A stretch of 64,000 bases of DNA from Bradyrhizobium sp. SRS-191 (lineage in GTDB: Bacteria > Pseudomonadota > Alphaproteobacteria > Rhizobiales > Xanthobacteraceae), in NCBI RefSeq assembly GCF_024586915.1, contig NZ_JANBVS010000010.1:186001-250000 (forward strand), in the 5' to 3' direction. A model generated the notes under the pieces. That model ran no database searches. It was not told the DNA's origin and saw only the letters and a program-made list of their open reading frames with translations. Shown piece after piece: positions 33,772 to 41,915 of the stretch (positions within the stretch are counted from its first letter, which is position 1; each line of letters opens with the position of its first letter). The position numbers were made by a program, and so were the translations under genes.

Positions 33772-35014
33772 TTTGGACCCTTCCTGCCTGGTCGATGCTC
33801 CAGGTCTGCTGGGCGTTGTAGTGAAACAGCGCGTTCGTCCCCATCTTGGCGATGAAGGAGTCCCGGTCGGGCTGCACGTTGCCCTTGTCGTCGATCGAAC
33901 GGCTGACGATCTTCGTCGGCTTGCCGTCCCAGATCCAATCCATCTGGAAGCGTGTCTGGGCCTTGGGCAGAGCCGGAAGGTTCAATTGAGCGTCCTGCCA
34001 GCTCTCAGCGCCGTCGGTGCTGATCTCCACCCGGGCGATCTTGCCGTGCCCGCTCCAGGCCAGTCCTGAAATGCGATTGTACCCCGGCTTTATCTGCATG
34101 GTGCCCGACGGCTGCGTGATGACCGAATTGGTCTCCATCCGCAGCTGGAATTGCCTGGCCTTCCCGTTCGCGAGAAGCTGCGTGTAGCGTGCCGTCTCCC
34201 ATCGGGTCATCCACGGCTGTTCGCCGAATTTCAGGCGACGCAGCCATTTGATGTTCAGATTGCCCTCCATGCCGGGAAGGATCAGCCGGATGGGAAAACC
34301 GTGCGCCGGCCTGATCGGCTCTCCGTTCTGCCCGTAAGCGACGATTGCCTCATCGACGATCTCTTGGGTGAGCGGAATGCTGCGGGCCACGGCGGCCGCA
34401 TCTCCACCCTCGGCAAGCATCCAGGTGGAAGCCGCCTCCTTCTCCACCAGACCAAGAATGAACTTCAGCGGCACGCCGGTCCATTCGCTGGTGCTGACCA
34501 GCCCATGCGTGTTTTGAACGGTGAGATTACCGTCGGCCTTCTTCCAGTTTTCCCAGCCGTTGCCGGTGCACTCGAGAAAAATGGTACGGGAGACTGCCGG
34601 CATCGCCTTCAAGTCTTCGACGGAGAAGACCAGCTGTTTGCGGACCATGCCGTGCACGAGCAGCCGGTGCTTTGACGGGTCAAGGTCGGGTGCGCCCGCA
34701 TGACTTCGCTCGTAGTGCAGGTCGGATGGCGTGATTGCGCCGATGAGCTTCTGCAAGGGAGCTTTCGAGTTGATGGCATCGGCAGGGTCGACGTTGCGGC
34801 GTCCTGGCCCCGCCTCAGGGATCCGCCCGATCTGCACGTATTTCGACCGCGCGCTGAGCGCGCCCAAATCGGCCCCCGGCTCTCGAGCGGGAACGTCCGC
34901 CAGCGTTTCTGCCGACGCGCGTCCCGCGACTGTGCTTCCAACGATACCCGTCGCCGCGGCCGCGAGGATCCTTCTTCGATTCCAGGCGATTTCGCTTCCG
35001 TTTCGTTCCGACAT
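33758..35014 (-). CDS. soxC: SoxC-like sulfite dehydrogenase, molybdopterin subunit
   Basis: A 418-residue periplasmic molybdoenzyme of the sulfite oxidase family. A Tat signal (NRRRILAAAATGIVGSTVAG) is at the N-terminus. The catalytic-domain motif IFLECTGNGWENW puts the molybdenum-binding cysteine at residue 149. Downstream are HGFPIRLILPGMEGNLNIKW and a C-terminal dimerisation domain (GYNRISGLAWSGHGKIARVE). The family oxidises sulfite or enzyme-bound sulfane sulfur. No soxXYZAB genes accompany it, so it may instead be a stand-alone sulfite dehydrogenase with the overlapping cytochrome c. It heads the three-gene overlapping set. Confidence 0.88.
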   Translation of the reverse strand: MSERNGSEIAWNRRRILAAAATGIVGSTVAGRASAETLADVPAREPGADLGALSARSKYVQIGRIPEAGPGRRNVDPADAINSKAPLQKLIGAITPSDLHYERSHAGAPDLDPSKHRLLVHGMVRKQLVFSVEDLKAMPAVSRTIFLECTGNGWENWKKADGNLTVQNTHGLVSTSEWTGVPLKFILGLVEKEAASTWMLAEGGDAAAVARSIPLTQEIVDEAIVAYGQNGEPIRPAHGFPIRLILPGMEGNLNIKWLRRLKFGEQPWMTRWETARYTQLLANGKARQFQLRMETNSVITQPSGTMQIKPGYNRISGLAWSGHGKIARVEISTDGAESWQDAQLNLPALPKAQTRFQMDWIWDGKPTKIVSRSIDDKGNVQPDRDSFIAKMGTNALFHYNAQQTWSIDQAGRVQNVLS

Positions 35015-35145
35015 ACCGTTGTCCTTCCTACGCGAGAGCGAGCCGGGGCCCGCGGTCCCCCGTCCAGGTCGCGTCGACGTGTGCCTCGAACCAAGATGGC
35101 CTCAGCCAAGTCATCCGCTGCGATGCTCTCGAACCGTTGGCATGA

Positions 35146-35895
35146 TCAGACCTGAGCAGCGCCGCCGTCCACGAAGAGTTCGGCGCCGTTGACGAAGGAG
35201 CTCTTGTCGGACGCCAGGAAAAGCACCGCCTCCGCGATCTCGATCGGCCGTCCAACCCGCCCGACCGGCGCCACATCGTTGTGGCCCTTCAGAAACTCAG
35301 CCATCTGGTCGTCCGTCATGCCGAATTTGTCGTAGGCAGGCGTGGGCACCGTGCCCGGGCTCACGACGTTCACGCGGATCTTTCGATCTCGGAGATCGAC
35401 GCTCCAGCCGCGGGCGAACGACCTGATCGCGGCCTTCGTCGCCGCGTAGACGCTGAATGCGGGAATGCCCTTGATGGCGGCGATCGACGCGTTCAGCACG
35501 ATCGAGGAGCCTTCACCCATGAGCGGCAGCGCCTTCTGCACGGTGAACAGGGTCCCGCGAACGTTGACGCCGAAGGTCTTGTCGAAGTGCGCCTCGGTGA
35601 TCGATCCGAGAGGAGCGAATTCGCCGAGACCGGCATTGGCGAACAGAACGTCCAGTCGACCCTTGCTTCTCCTGATCTCGTCGAACAGACGATCGAGATC
35701 ACCCAGGTTCGCAATGTCGCCTTGGATGCCCTTGGCGCTCGCCCCGATCGCGGCGACGGCCGTCTCCAGTTCAGCCTGCCGTCTCCCCGAAATGAAGACG
35801 AAGGCGCCCTCCTCCGCAAACAGCTTTGCGGTCGCCAATCCTATGCCACTGGTTCCGCCGGTGACGAGCGCGATCTTCCCTGACAATCGGTCCAT
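35146..35895 (-). CDS. short-chain dehydrogenase/reductase (SDR)
   Basis: A 249-residue classical SDR. The cofactor site is VTGGTSGIGLATA near residue 12, NAG follows at ANAGLGEFAP, and the active-site Ser and Tyr-x-x-x-Lys lie in LNASIAAIKG and VYAATKAAIRSFARG. The end SSFVNGAELFVDGG is family-typical. FISGRRQAELE just after the second strand suggests NADP(H) preference. ATG 35895 follows a GAGCGAGGGAC site; the frame extends to 36198 without support. It precedes the SoxC-like gene by about 130 bp on the same strand. Substrate unknown. Confidence 0.93.
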   Translation of the reverse strand: MDRLSGKIALVTGGTSGIGLATAKLFAEEGAFVFISGRRQAELETAVAAIGASAKGIQGDIANLGDLDRLFDEIRRSKGRLDVLFANAGLGEFAPLGSITEAHFDKTFGVNVRGTLFTVQKALPLMGEGSSIVLNASIAAIKGIPAFSVYAATKAAIRSFARGWSVDLRDRKIRVNVVSPGTVPTPAYDKFGMTDDQMAEFLKGHNDVAPVGRVGRPIEIAEAVLFLASDKSSFVNGAELFVDGGAAQV

Positions 35896-35917
35896 GTTTG
35901 TCCCTCGCTCGGTCAGT

Positions 35918-35942
35918 TGCCGCAGGCGTTTCCCCTGCGGCA
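35918..35942. promoter_or_regulatory. inverted repeat upstream of the SDR gene
   Basis: TGCCGCAGG and CCTGCGGCA form a perfect 9-bp dyad around a 7-base centre, 22 bases before the SDR start codon on the minus strand. Its place suggests an operator or a leader hairpin rather than a terminator, because no T-run follows. Confidence 0.4.
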
Positions 35943-36763
35943 CTCCGACGACGCTAAGGGACCATGTCGGAAGCGGATTGGATCGTTCTGCGAATTCTTT
36001 TCCGATCCCCCGATGTCCATGTCTCCACCAAAGACCAGGTCGAACCGGACGCGTGTTGCACGTCTCAAGCAGCAGGCATGGCTGAGCGATCTCGCGGCGA
36101 TCTCCGCCCGAGTTGTTCTCTCGAATGAACCTCTCCCGAGACGAAGAGGCGCAGGGAAGACCGGGTATCGGCTGATACCCGCGGTCCGCGTGCAGCAAAA
36201 AGCACGCGGCAGAACCACAGGTTCAGCCCAATATCCGGCCTTCCCTGCGCGACGGTTTTGCGACTTATAGGCGCTCTCCCCGGGGACCGGCTGTCTTGCC
36301 CCCGTCGCCTGCGGCTCATCATCACCGCCGGCTTGGCGTCAGCATCGGGACGCCAGGACCACACCATTTCGCCGTCGCCTCGCTCCGTTCGTCGGCCCGG
36401 TCGTGAGACCAGGCTGCAGAGCAACGCGCCCATCGCTTCCCCTGCTCGACGCTCGTGACGATCGCGAAACGTCCCTCTTCAGCGAGCCGGGATGCGCGAG
36501 AATGTGGAGGTGATTTGCCCGACGTGGCAAGAAAGAAGTGCGCGACAAACTGGCACGACGGGCAGTTAACGCATGCGGGGCATGCGAGGATTGACCGTCG
36601 GGCAGAGGATCATTCAGCCAATCGGCGGCAGTGAAGGAGCACCTTCGATGAGCCCGCTGCTCATGGTTCACCTGCATCTCCGGGGTGCGGAGCTAGCCGG
36701 TCTCCATGAAAACGCCGATTGGCGTGATCATGGTCAATGTGCAGCACCGGCTTCGGTGCCAAA

Positions 36764-36910
36764 TCCTCATGGTGAGGAGCGCCGCACCACGGATCGTGCC
36801 ATGACGAAAAGTGTTCACGGCGGCGCGTCTCGAACCATGAGGCCTCAGCTTGGGCCTCGCCCTTCGAGACGCGCGCTAAGAGGCGCGCTCCTCAGGGTGA
36901 GGAGCGGAAG
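36764..36910. repeat. dyad-rich intergenic repeat (bradyrhizobial type)
   Basis: Nested inverted repeats: TCCTCATGGTGAGGAG pairs with a later CTCCTCAGGGTGAGGA, and GTCTCGAACCATGAGGCC pairs with GGCCTCGCCCTTCGAGAC. I recognise this 'CTCAT..GAGGAGC / CGTCTCGAACCATGAGGCC' type as dispersed in Bradyrhizobium-like genomes (general familiarity, not checked). No other copy is present in this window. Confidence 0.6.
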
Positions 36911-36927
36911 CGTGCTCTGAGGCGTCA

Positions 36928-36996
36928 AGCTCCTGATCGGATCACGAGAGTTTTATGCACCGTAACGGGAAATTGCTTTTCTCAGCGATCAGGAGC
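36928..36996. repeat. 11-bp inverted repeat at the end of the HEPN/Toprim gene
   Basis: GCTCCTGATCG (36928-36938) and CGATCAGGAGC (36986-36996) form a perfect inverted pair; the second arm includes the stop codon of the gene at 36989. A 47-base spacer is long for a terminator, so it may be chance, a structured 3' end or a boundary feature of the inserted block. Confidence 0.3.
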
Positions 36997-38311
36997 CGTC
37001 TCTCAATTCGATGTTCGCCGGGTCCCACTGGTCGAGAGCGATTGCTGTGCATTCGGCAATGAGCAGATCGAGAACCGACTCGATCTTGCGCACATCGTAT
37101 GTACCTAGAGCCAACGTCTCGGCCAACTGCTTCAAGAATTCCTTGCTATAGGATTCCTTGTACTCCAGCGCCCCTTGATACGTGCCAAGGCTCTTCTTGT
37201 AGTTGGTCCAAAGCACTTTGGCCGGCGGGTGACCGCCGACGTTGAGATCGAGATAACACTCGATTGCCGCAGCGCGGCAGTTAATGTTCGAGTTGTGGAG
37301 CCCCTCAGGACCTTCCGCTGGAAACGAGCGGAACTCTTCAAGTTCAGGCAACATGATTCCACGCATATTCGCAGGCAAGGTGAGTGTGGACAGACGCTGA
37401 TGGGCGTCGAGCCCCTCAGCGTCATTGTCGAATACGAAGACGACCTGATTCTGAACATCTATCTTAGCGAGCCCCTCCGCGAATTTCACCAGGTTGCCTG
37501 TGCCCGAGAATGGATGGCTTTCACTCACGTCAATGAAGCGGAAGAAATCCGCGATCCCTGGCCGCAACAACGCGAGCGCATGCGTCAAGATGTGGACGTC
37601 CGAGCTGCCCTCGGTTGCGATCAGGAACGTCTCCGTTCGCCGAGCTTGAGGCACGAACTCCCGCTCTGTTGCCCACCCGTTCTGTAGCAACGGTCCATAC
37701 TGCCAGACAACGGGAGCGTCCTCGTTCGCCTTCGAATCCGCAAAGAGTCGAAGAACTGAATACGGGTGAAGTATATCTACCAGCCCGCCGAAGAAGCTTC
37801 GTTCCGAATAGGCATGTACATCGTAGGGGCGGCAGCGGGGAATCCGCTCGAACTGCATCCCACTGAAGCGCCCTCGGATCTTCTCTTCGCTTACATTGTC
37901 CGTACCCGAGATAAATGTGTCGTCGAGGCCATCGAGCGCGTGTGCGGTGACGAACGTGCAGAACTCTGTAAAGCTCATCAGGTCGGGAACGGGCTCGTCA
38001 TCATCGTCCCGGAGAGACTGCCTCTCCTCTAGCCAGTCTTGCGCGACTGCGTCATATTCACGGCGGACGCGTTCCAAATTGAAGCCCAGGAGTTCGAGGC
38101 GCGGAACGACGTGCTTAAGCGGTCGCGTGAACGCCATCTCTGAGGGCGTGGGGTCCTCGCCCTCCTCTTTATACCAATCGTAGTTGAGCTGGTCGCTCCT
38201 GATCGCCTTTCGGTCCCGTTCTTGAAAAAGCGATCCATGATCAATCCCTCGGTGGTTCTTGCTGTACGTGACGATCACACCGGCAACATCGAGCGTAATT
38301 TCCGTGCCCAC
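36989..38311 (-). CDS. HEPN/Toprim-type protein (candidate defence nuclease)
   Basis: A 440-residue protein in two parts. The N-terminus (GTEITLDVAGVIVTYSKNHR, then GSLFQERDRKAI) matches my memory of the HEPN/Toprim N-terminal domain, and residues about 60-165 are acidic and helical. A C-terminal Toprim-like domain shows LIATEGSSDVHIL with the acidic E234 and the metal-binding VFVFDNDAEG with D295 and D297. Proteins of this kind occur in phage-defence loci and may cut nucleic acid. The GTG start has an AAGGGG site five bases upstream. GC content is visibly lower than in housekeeping genes nearby. It follows the PIN-domain gene by 109 bp on the same strand. Confidence 0.78.
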   Translation of the reverse strand: MGTEITLDVAGVIVTYSKNHRGIDHGSLFQERDRKAIRSDQLNYDWYKEEGEDPTPSEMAFTRPLKHVVPRLELLGFNLERVRREYDAVAQDWLEERQSLRDDDDEPVPDLMSFTEFCTFVTAHALDGLDDTFISGTDNVSEEKIRGRFSGMQFERIPRCRPYDVHAYSERSFFGGLVDILHPYSVLRLFADSKANEDAPVVWQYGPLLQNGWATEREFVPQARRTETFLIATEGSSDVHILTHALALLRPGIADFFRFIDVSESHPFSGTGNLVKFAEGLAKIDVQNQVVFVFDNDAEGLDAHQRLSTLTLPANMRGIMLPELEEFRSFPAEGPEGLHNSNINCRAAAIECYLDLNVGGHPPAKVLWTNYKKSLGTYQGALEYKESYSKEFLKQLAETLALGTYDVRKIESVLDLLIAECTAIALDQWDPANIELRDGS

Positions 38312-38420
38312 GCTGGCCCCTTATCATCGTGCGGCGCCATGGGCGCCCTCATGCAGCACTTTCACCCGTGCTACGGGATGGCTGTCGCAGACATCGCGAC
38401 ACCCGGAACCTCCAGTTCGC

Positions 38421-39458
38421 CTATGTATCCAGCATGTCCCACTCATCGCCGAGCACCCAACGTATTGCCGACAGCTTGCCGTTGATCATCCCCCACTCGA
38501 AGTCGGTCCAGGGACCTAGACTGTCTGGACCAAGCTCATTTTCGGTCCGCTTCATCGCGGCAAGCATTCCTTCCCAAATCGTATCAACCATTAGGCCTCG
38601 GCGTTCTTCCGGAGTCGCCCTCTCCCACTCCTCCTTGGGCACCAATTTCTCTGCTCCGCGCTCGACGCGATCGATGATGCCCCACTTCCTGTTGTACCAG
38701 ACCTGCTGGGTCAGCTTCTCCTCCGCCTCCAGCAACTCAGATAGCTGCCGGGGTTCCTGGCTATATTCGCGATCAAATTTGATCTCTTCGAGCAGATCGC
38801 TCGCAAACTCATTGAGCAGCGCGCCCAAGTTGGTCGAGTATCGGGAGCGCGCCCCGTCGAAGAGAGCTTCTAGGTCCGGGTGCGGTAAGCGTGTGTCCGC
38901 TCCCTTCTGGCTGAAATCGTGGATATTATGGGTCACGAACGCGCACACGTCGTCATCCTCACGCTCAGCCAGCGCGTCAACATAAGTCTCGATGATGATC
39001 GCATCTCCGATGCCGTTCATCTGCCGGTGAAAAGGTGCGACCTTGGCGATAGCTCGATCAGCGGCACGTGCCTTGATACTGTCGCTGATTGGCACAGGCT
39101 CCGTCGTGGCGAACAGCTTCTCAATCAGGCCCACAGCCTCGTTCACCGCCTCACCACGAGTGGCGATGCGATGATCAATCTCGTTTAGCCGCTTGAGCGT
39201 CGCTTCTCGCCCATCTTCGGGAGCGAACTGCACGATTGCCTCTCTAACCCGCTTGAAGTGGCTCGAAAGGCTGGCTCTGCTCGCCGCCATCACTCGATCT
39301 CGGTTCTGGGCAAATTCATCGATGATGATCTGCGGGAGGATCAGCGCAACCTCGTTCGCTTCTGTCATTGTCGACAAAGCGTCTAGCAGGGGGAGTTGGC
39401 GAGGGTCTTTTGTTAGATCAAGCCACACCGATGTATCGATTAACAGTTTCAAGGTCAT
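38421..39458 (-). CDS. PIN-domain protein (DUF4935-type), candidate RNase
   Basis: A 345-residue protein with a PIN nuclease domain at the N-terminus. Acidic residues fit the metal site: D8 in LLIDTSVWLDL, E48 in PQIIIDEFAQ, D152 in NGIGDAIIIETYVDAL, and the later AFVTHNIHDF. The arrangement resembles DUF4935 PIN proteins. The C-terminal half (about residues 190-345) is charged, helical and unassigned. ATG 39458 is preferred; an in-frame GTG lies three codons upstream. Only 19 bp separate it from the stop of the broken gene tail before it, so it was probably the downstream partner in that operon. No small antitoxin-like gene is adjacent. Confidence 0.8.
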   Translation of the reverse strand: MTLKLLIDTSVWLDLTKDPRQLPLLDALSTMTEANEVALILPQIIIDEFAQNRDRVMAASRASLSSHFKRVREAIVQFAPEDGREATLKRLNEIDHRIATRGEAVNEAVGLIEKLFATTEPVPISDSIKARAADRAIAKVAPFHRQMNGIGDAIIIETYVDALAEREDDDVCAFVTHNIHDFSQKGADTRLPHPDLEALFDGARSRYSTNLGALLNEFASDLLEEIKFDREYSQEPRQLSELLEAEEKLTQQVWYNRKWGIIDRVERGAEKLVPKEEWERATPEERRGLMVDTIWEGMLAAMKRTENELGPDSLGPWTDFEWGMINGKLSAIRWVLGDEWDMLDT

Positions 39459-39477
39459 AGTCGGCACCGGCTAGAAA

Positions 39478-39842
39478 TCAGGGCAATCTTGCAGCGCCTT
39501 GGCGCTGCCGGAGGTCATCTGACCAAGTCGCGAGAGCATCAATATCGGCTGACAGTGCATCTGGCCTTGGCAGCGGACGGTTCAAAGCAAGGGCTGCGCT
39601 ATGCAGCAGCTCCGAGCAACGCCCGAATGCGTCCGGTATAGGCTCGCAGTCGGCAATAGTGATCGCGGTCAGTTTGACCAGTCCCGGCGTTCTGACCCGT
39701 TGGACAGGCGCCGGATAACGTGCCCGACAATTTCCTCAACCGCGATTTCCCATGTATCCCGCAACGCTACCGCAATGGATTTGACGGTTCTCCGCCATTC
39801 ATCGTCGTTGCCTCTAGGTGCGGGCCAGTGCCAGACGCCCAG
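39478..39842 (-). pseudogene. frameshifted C-terminal remnant of an unknown gene, starting at the guaA stop
   Basis: On the minus strand, the codons straight after the guaA TGA read HWPAPRGNDDEWRRTVKS and then a helical segment with ALRDTWEIAVEEIVGHVI before drifting to a stop at 39669. In another frame, from about 39690, coding-like sequence resumes (LVKLTAITIADCE, GRCSELLHSAALALN, ALATWSDDLRQRQ) and ends in TGA at 39478. The two halves join into one plausible helical C-terminus of about 105 residues with a frameshift near 39685-39700. No start codon or N-terminal part exists: guaA occupies that place. The parent family is not recognised; a large defence-type ATPase is one guess. The PIN gene follows by 19 bp. 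Confidence 0.62.
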
Positions 39843-41447
39843 TCACTCCCACTCAATCGTCCCCGGGGGCTTGCTCGTCACGTCGTACACCACCCGGTTC
39901 ACGCCCTTCACCTCGTTGATGATGCGCGTGGCCGTATTGCCCAAGAACTTCATGTCGAACGGATAGAAGTCCGCCGTCATGCCGTCCGTCGAAGTCACCG
40001 CGCGCAGGCCGACGACGTAGTCGTAGGTGCGGCCGTCGCCCATGACGCCGACGGTCTTGACGGGGAGCAGCACGGCAAAAGCCTGCCAGATGGTGTCGTA
40101 GAGGCCGGCCTTGCGGATCTCGTCGATGTAGATGGCGTCGGCCTTGCGCAGGATGTCGAGCTTGTCTGTCGTGATCTCGCCGGGGCAGCGGATGGCGAGG
40201 CCGGGGCCCGGGAACGGGTGGCGGCCGACGAAGACGTCGGGAAGGCCGAGCTCGCGGCCGAGCACGCGGACCTCGTCCTTGAACAGTTCGCGCAACGGTT
40301 CGACCAGCTTCATGTTCATGCGGGCCGGAAGGCCGCCGACATTGTGGTGCGACTTGATCGTCACCGAGGGGCCGCCGGTGAAGGAGACGCTCTCGATCAC
40401 GTCGGGATAGAGCGTGCCCTGCGCCAGGAAGTCGGCGCCGCCGATCTTCTTCGCCTCCGCCTCGAACACGTCGATGAAGAGTCGTCCGATCGTCTTGCGC
40501 TTCGCTTCGGGGTCGGTGACCCCTGCGAGCTCGCCGAGGAAGAGCTTTGAGGCGTCCACATGCACCAGCGGGATGTTGTAGTGGTGCCGGAACAGATCGA
40601 CGACGGTCTCGGCCTCGTTGAGCCGGAGCAGGCCGTGGTCGACGAACACGCAGGTGAGCTGGTCGCCGATCGCCTCGTGGATCAGCACCGCGGCCACGGC
40701 CGAGTCGACGCCGCCGGAGAGGCCGCAGATCACCTTGCGACTGCCCACCTGCGCGCGGATCTTCTTGATCTCCTCCTCGCGGAAGGCGTGCATGGTCCAG
40801 TCGCCGCCGAGGCCGGCGATGTTGCGGACGAAGTTGCGGATCAGTTTTGCGCCGTCGGGCGTGTGCACCACCTCGGGGTGGAACATCAGGCCGTAGTACT
40901 TGCGCTTTTCGTCCTGGATCACGGCGAAGGGCGCGTTCGGCGAGACGCCGGCGACGGAGAAGCCGGGCGGCATCTGCGTGATGCGGTCGCCATGGCTCAT
41001 CCACACCTGGTGCTGCTCGCCGGTCTGCCAGACGCCGTCGAAGAGCAGGCTGTTGGTTTTGACCTCGACGTCGGCACGGCCGAACTCGCGGTGGTGGCCG
41101 CCCTCGACGGTGCCGCCGAGCTGGGCGGCCATCGTCATCTGGCCGTAACAGATGCCCATCACCGGGACGCCGGAATCGAAGATCAGCTGCGGGGCGCGCG
41201 GGGAGCCCTCTTCGTGGACGGATTCGGGGCCGCCGGAAAGGATCACGGCCTTCGGGTTCATCTGCCGGAAGGCGGCCTCCGCCTTCTGGAACGGCACGAT
41301 CTCGCAATACACGCCGTCCTCGCGCACCCGGCGCGCGATCAGCTGCGTGACCTGGCTGCCGAAATCGACGATCAGGATCTTGTCGTGGAGCGCGGCCACG
41401 GAGGTGTCGGTGGCGGCGGCGGTCGGGGTGTTGGATGGGGCTGTCAT
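39843..41447 (-). CDS. guaA: GMP synthase (glutamine-hydrolysing)
   Basis: A 534-residue cytosolic enzyme that converts XMP to GMP with ATP and glutamine. The class I amidotransferase domain has nucleophile C100 in MGICYGQ and catalytic H190 and E192 in MFHPEVVH. The ATP pyrophosphatase domain has the PP-loop SGGVDS at 244-249. The C-terminal XMP-binding and dimerisation segment ends GTIEWE, the universally conserved GuaA tail. ATG 41447 gives a short N-terminal extension common in rhizobia. The 3' end of guaA is a known integration site for genomic islands, and an AT-richer block abuts it here. Confidence 0.98.
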   Translation of the reverse strand: MTAPSNTPTAAATDTSVAALHDKILIVDFGSQVTQLIARRVREDGVYCEIVPFQKAEAAFRQMNPKAVILSGGPESVHEEGSPRAPQLIFDSGVPVMGICYGQMTMAAQLGGTVEGGHHREFGRADVEVKTNSLLFDGVWQTGEQHQVWMSHGDRITQMPPGFSVAGVSPNAPFAVIQDEKRKYYGLMFHPEVVHTPDGAKLIRNFVRNIAGLGGDWTMHAFREEEIKKIRAQVGSRKVICGLSGGVDSAVAAVLIHEAIGDQLTCVFVDHGLLRLNEAETVVDLFRHHYNIPLVHVDASKLFLGELAGVTDPEAKRKTIGRLFIDVFEAEAKKIGGADFLAQGTLYPDVIESVSFTGGPSVTIKSHHNVGGLPARMNMKLVEPLRELFKDEVRVLGRELGLPDVFVGRHPFPGPGLAIRCPGEITTDKLDILRKADAIYIDEIRKAGLYDTIWQAFAVLLPVKTVGVMGDGRTYDYVVGLRAVTSTDGMTADFYPFDMKFLGNTATRIINEVKGVNRVVYDVTSKPPGTIEWE

Positions 41448-41542
41448 GGCAAGGAATTACGCCGCTGCGGGGGGACTCGCAACCCTTGGAAGGCGGGGAT
41501 TCACCGCGCCGTGACGCGTTTCAACGCGGCTGTTCGATACAG

Positions 41543-41724
41543 CGCCCTCTCCCCTTGTGGGAGAGGGCATGTACGGCCCATCCGCGCACGCGGTTGGGTG
41601 AGGGGTATCTTTCCGCGAGCGGCGCCTGTGGAAACATACCCCTCACCCAACCGAGCTTGCCGAACCGTCGTGCATGCCCTCTCCCACCCTGGCGAAGCTT
41701 CGCTTCGCCTTGGGGGCGAGGGCG
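41543..41724. repeat. palindromic intergenic repeat, family A (copy 1)
   Basis: A long dyad bounded by GCCCTCTCCCC..GGGAGAGGGC, with inner arms GGTTGGGTGAGGGGTAT and ATACCCCTCACCCAACC. A second copy with the same plan is at 49252-49423. Such elements are common between bradyrhizobial genes and can form very stable hairpins in RNA. Confidence 0.8.
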
Positions 41725-41792
41725 CAGCCACAGGCCCGCGGCCTCCTTTTCCCCTCGGGCAGTGCCGTGGGGTGGCGCAACTGTCTGTCCCC

Positions 41793-41868
41793 CGTCATTG
41801 CGAGCGCAGCGAAGCAATCCAGAGTCCCACCCGAGCCCCTGGATTGCTTCGCTGCGCTCGCAATGACG
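41793..41868. repeat. palindromic intergenic repeat, family B (copy 1)
   Basis: CGTCATTGCGAGCGCAGCGA at one end mirrors TCGCTGCGCTCGCAATGACG at the other, with GAAGCAATCCA and TGGATTGCTTC inside. A second copy, slightly varied, is at 44786-44868. This 'CGTCATTGCGAG' type of element is widespread in Proteobacteria. Confidence 0.85.
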
Positions 41869-41915
41869 GCGGAGAGACCTTCGAGGGCGGAGAGACCTTC
41901 GGACGGCGGAGAGAG

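Larger units (their letters stand above)
35896..36988. other. gene-poor stretch of about 1.1 kb with repeats
   Basis: No frame here shows convincing coding character. It holds the promoter side of the SDR gene with an inverted repeat, a stretch at about 36260-36600 that resembles non-coding sequence I associate with bradyrhizobial genomes (from memory, unverified), and a dyad-rich repeat at 36764-36910. It separates the oxidoreductase block from the AT-richer block next to guaA. Confidence 0.45.
41448..41915. other. intergenic region between rsmB and guaA with two palindromic repeats
   Basis: This 468-bp gap is almost filled by two long dyad-type repeats, at 41543-41724 and 41793-41868, described separately. 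The guaA promoter must lie in its guaA-proximal part. I see no gene here. Confidence 0.6.

Noticed and set aside
35913..36270. Overlapping frames on both strands upstream of the SDR gene (117 and 101 codons)
   Set aside because: Neither has a ribosome binding site or a recognisable motif, and the composition is typical of non-coding high-GC sequence.
36573..36920. 115-codon plus-strand frame before the HEPN/Toprim gene
   Set aside because: It runs through the dyad-rich repeat, has no ribosome binding site and no coding rhythm.
38421..39458. Classic VapBC toxin-antitoxin module
   Set aside because: The PIN protein is 345 residues, far longer than VapC, and no small antitoxin gene lies beside it.
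36986..39850. Direct repeat of the guaA 3' end marking an island's far border
   Set aside because: I searched by eye for a second copy of the TCACTCCCACTCAAT core in the flanking block and found only partial matches inside coding sequence.
41543..41868. CRISPR array or insertion sequence ends suggested by repeated motifs
   Set aside because: The repeats are long single palindromes without regular spacers, transposase or target duplications; they are intergenic hairpin elements.
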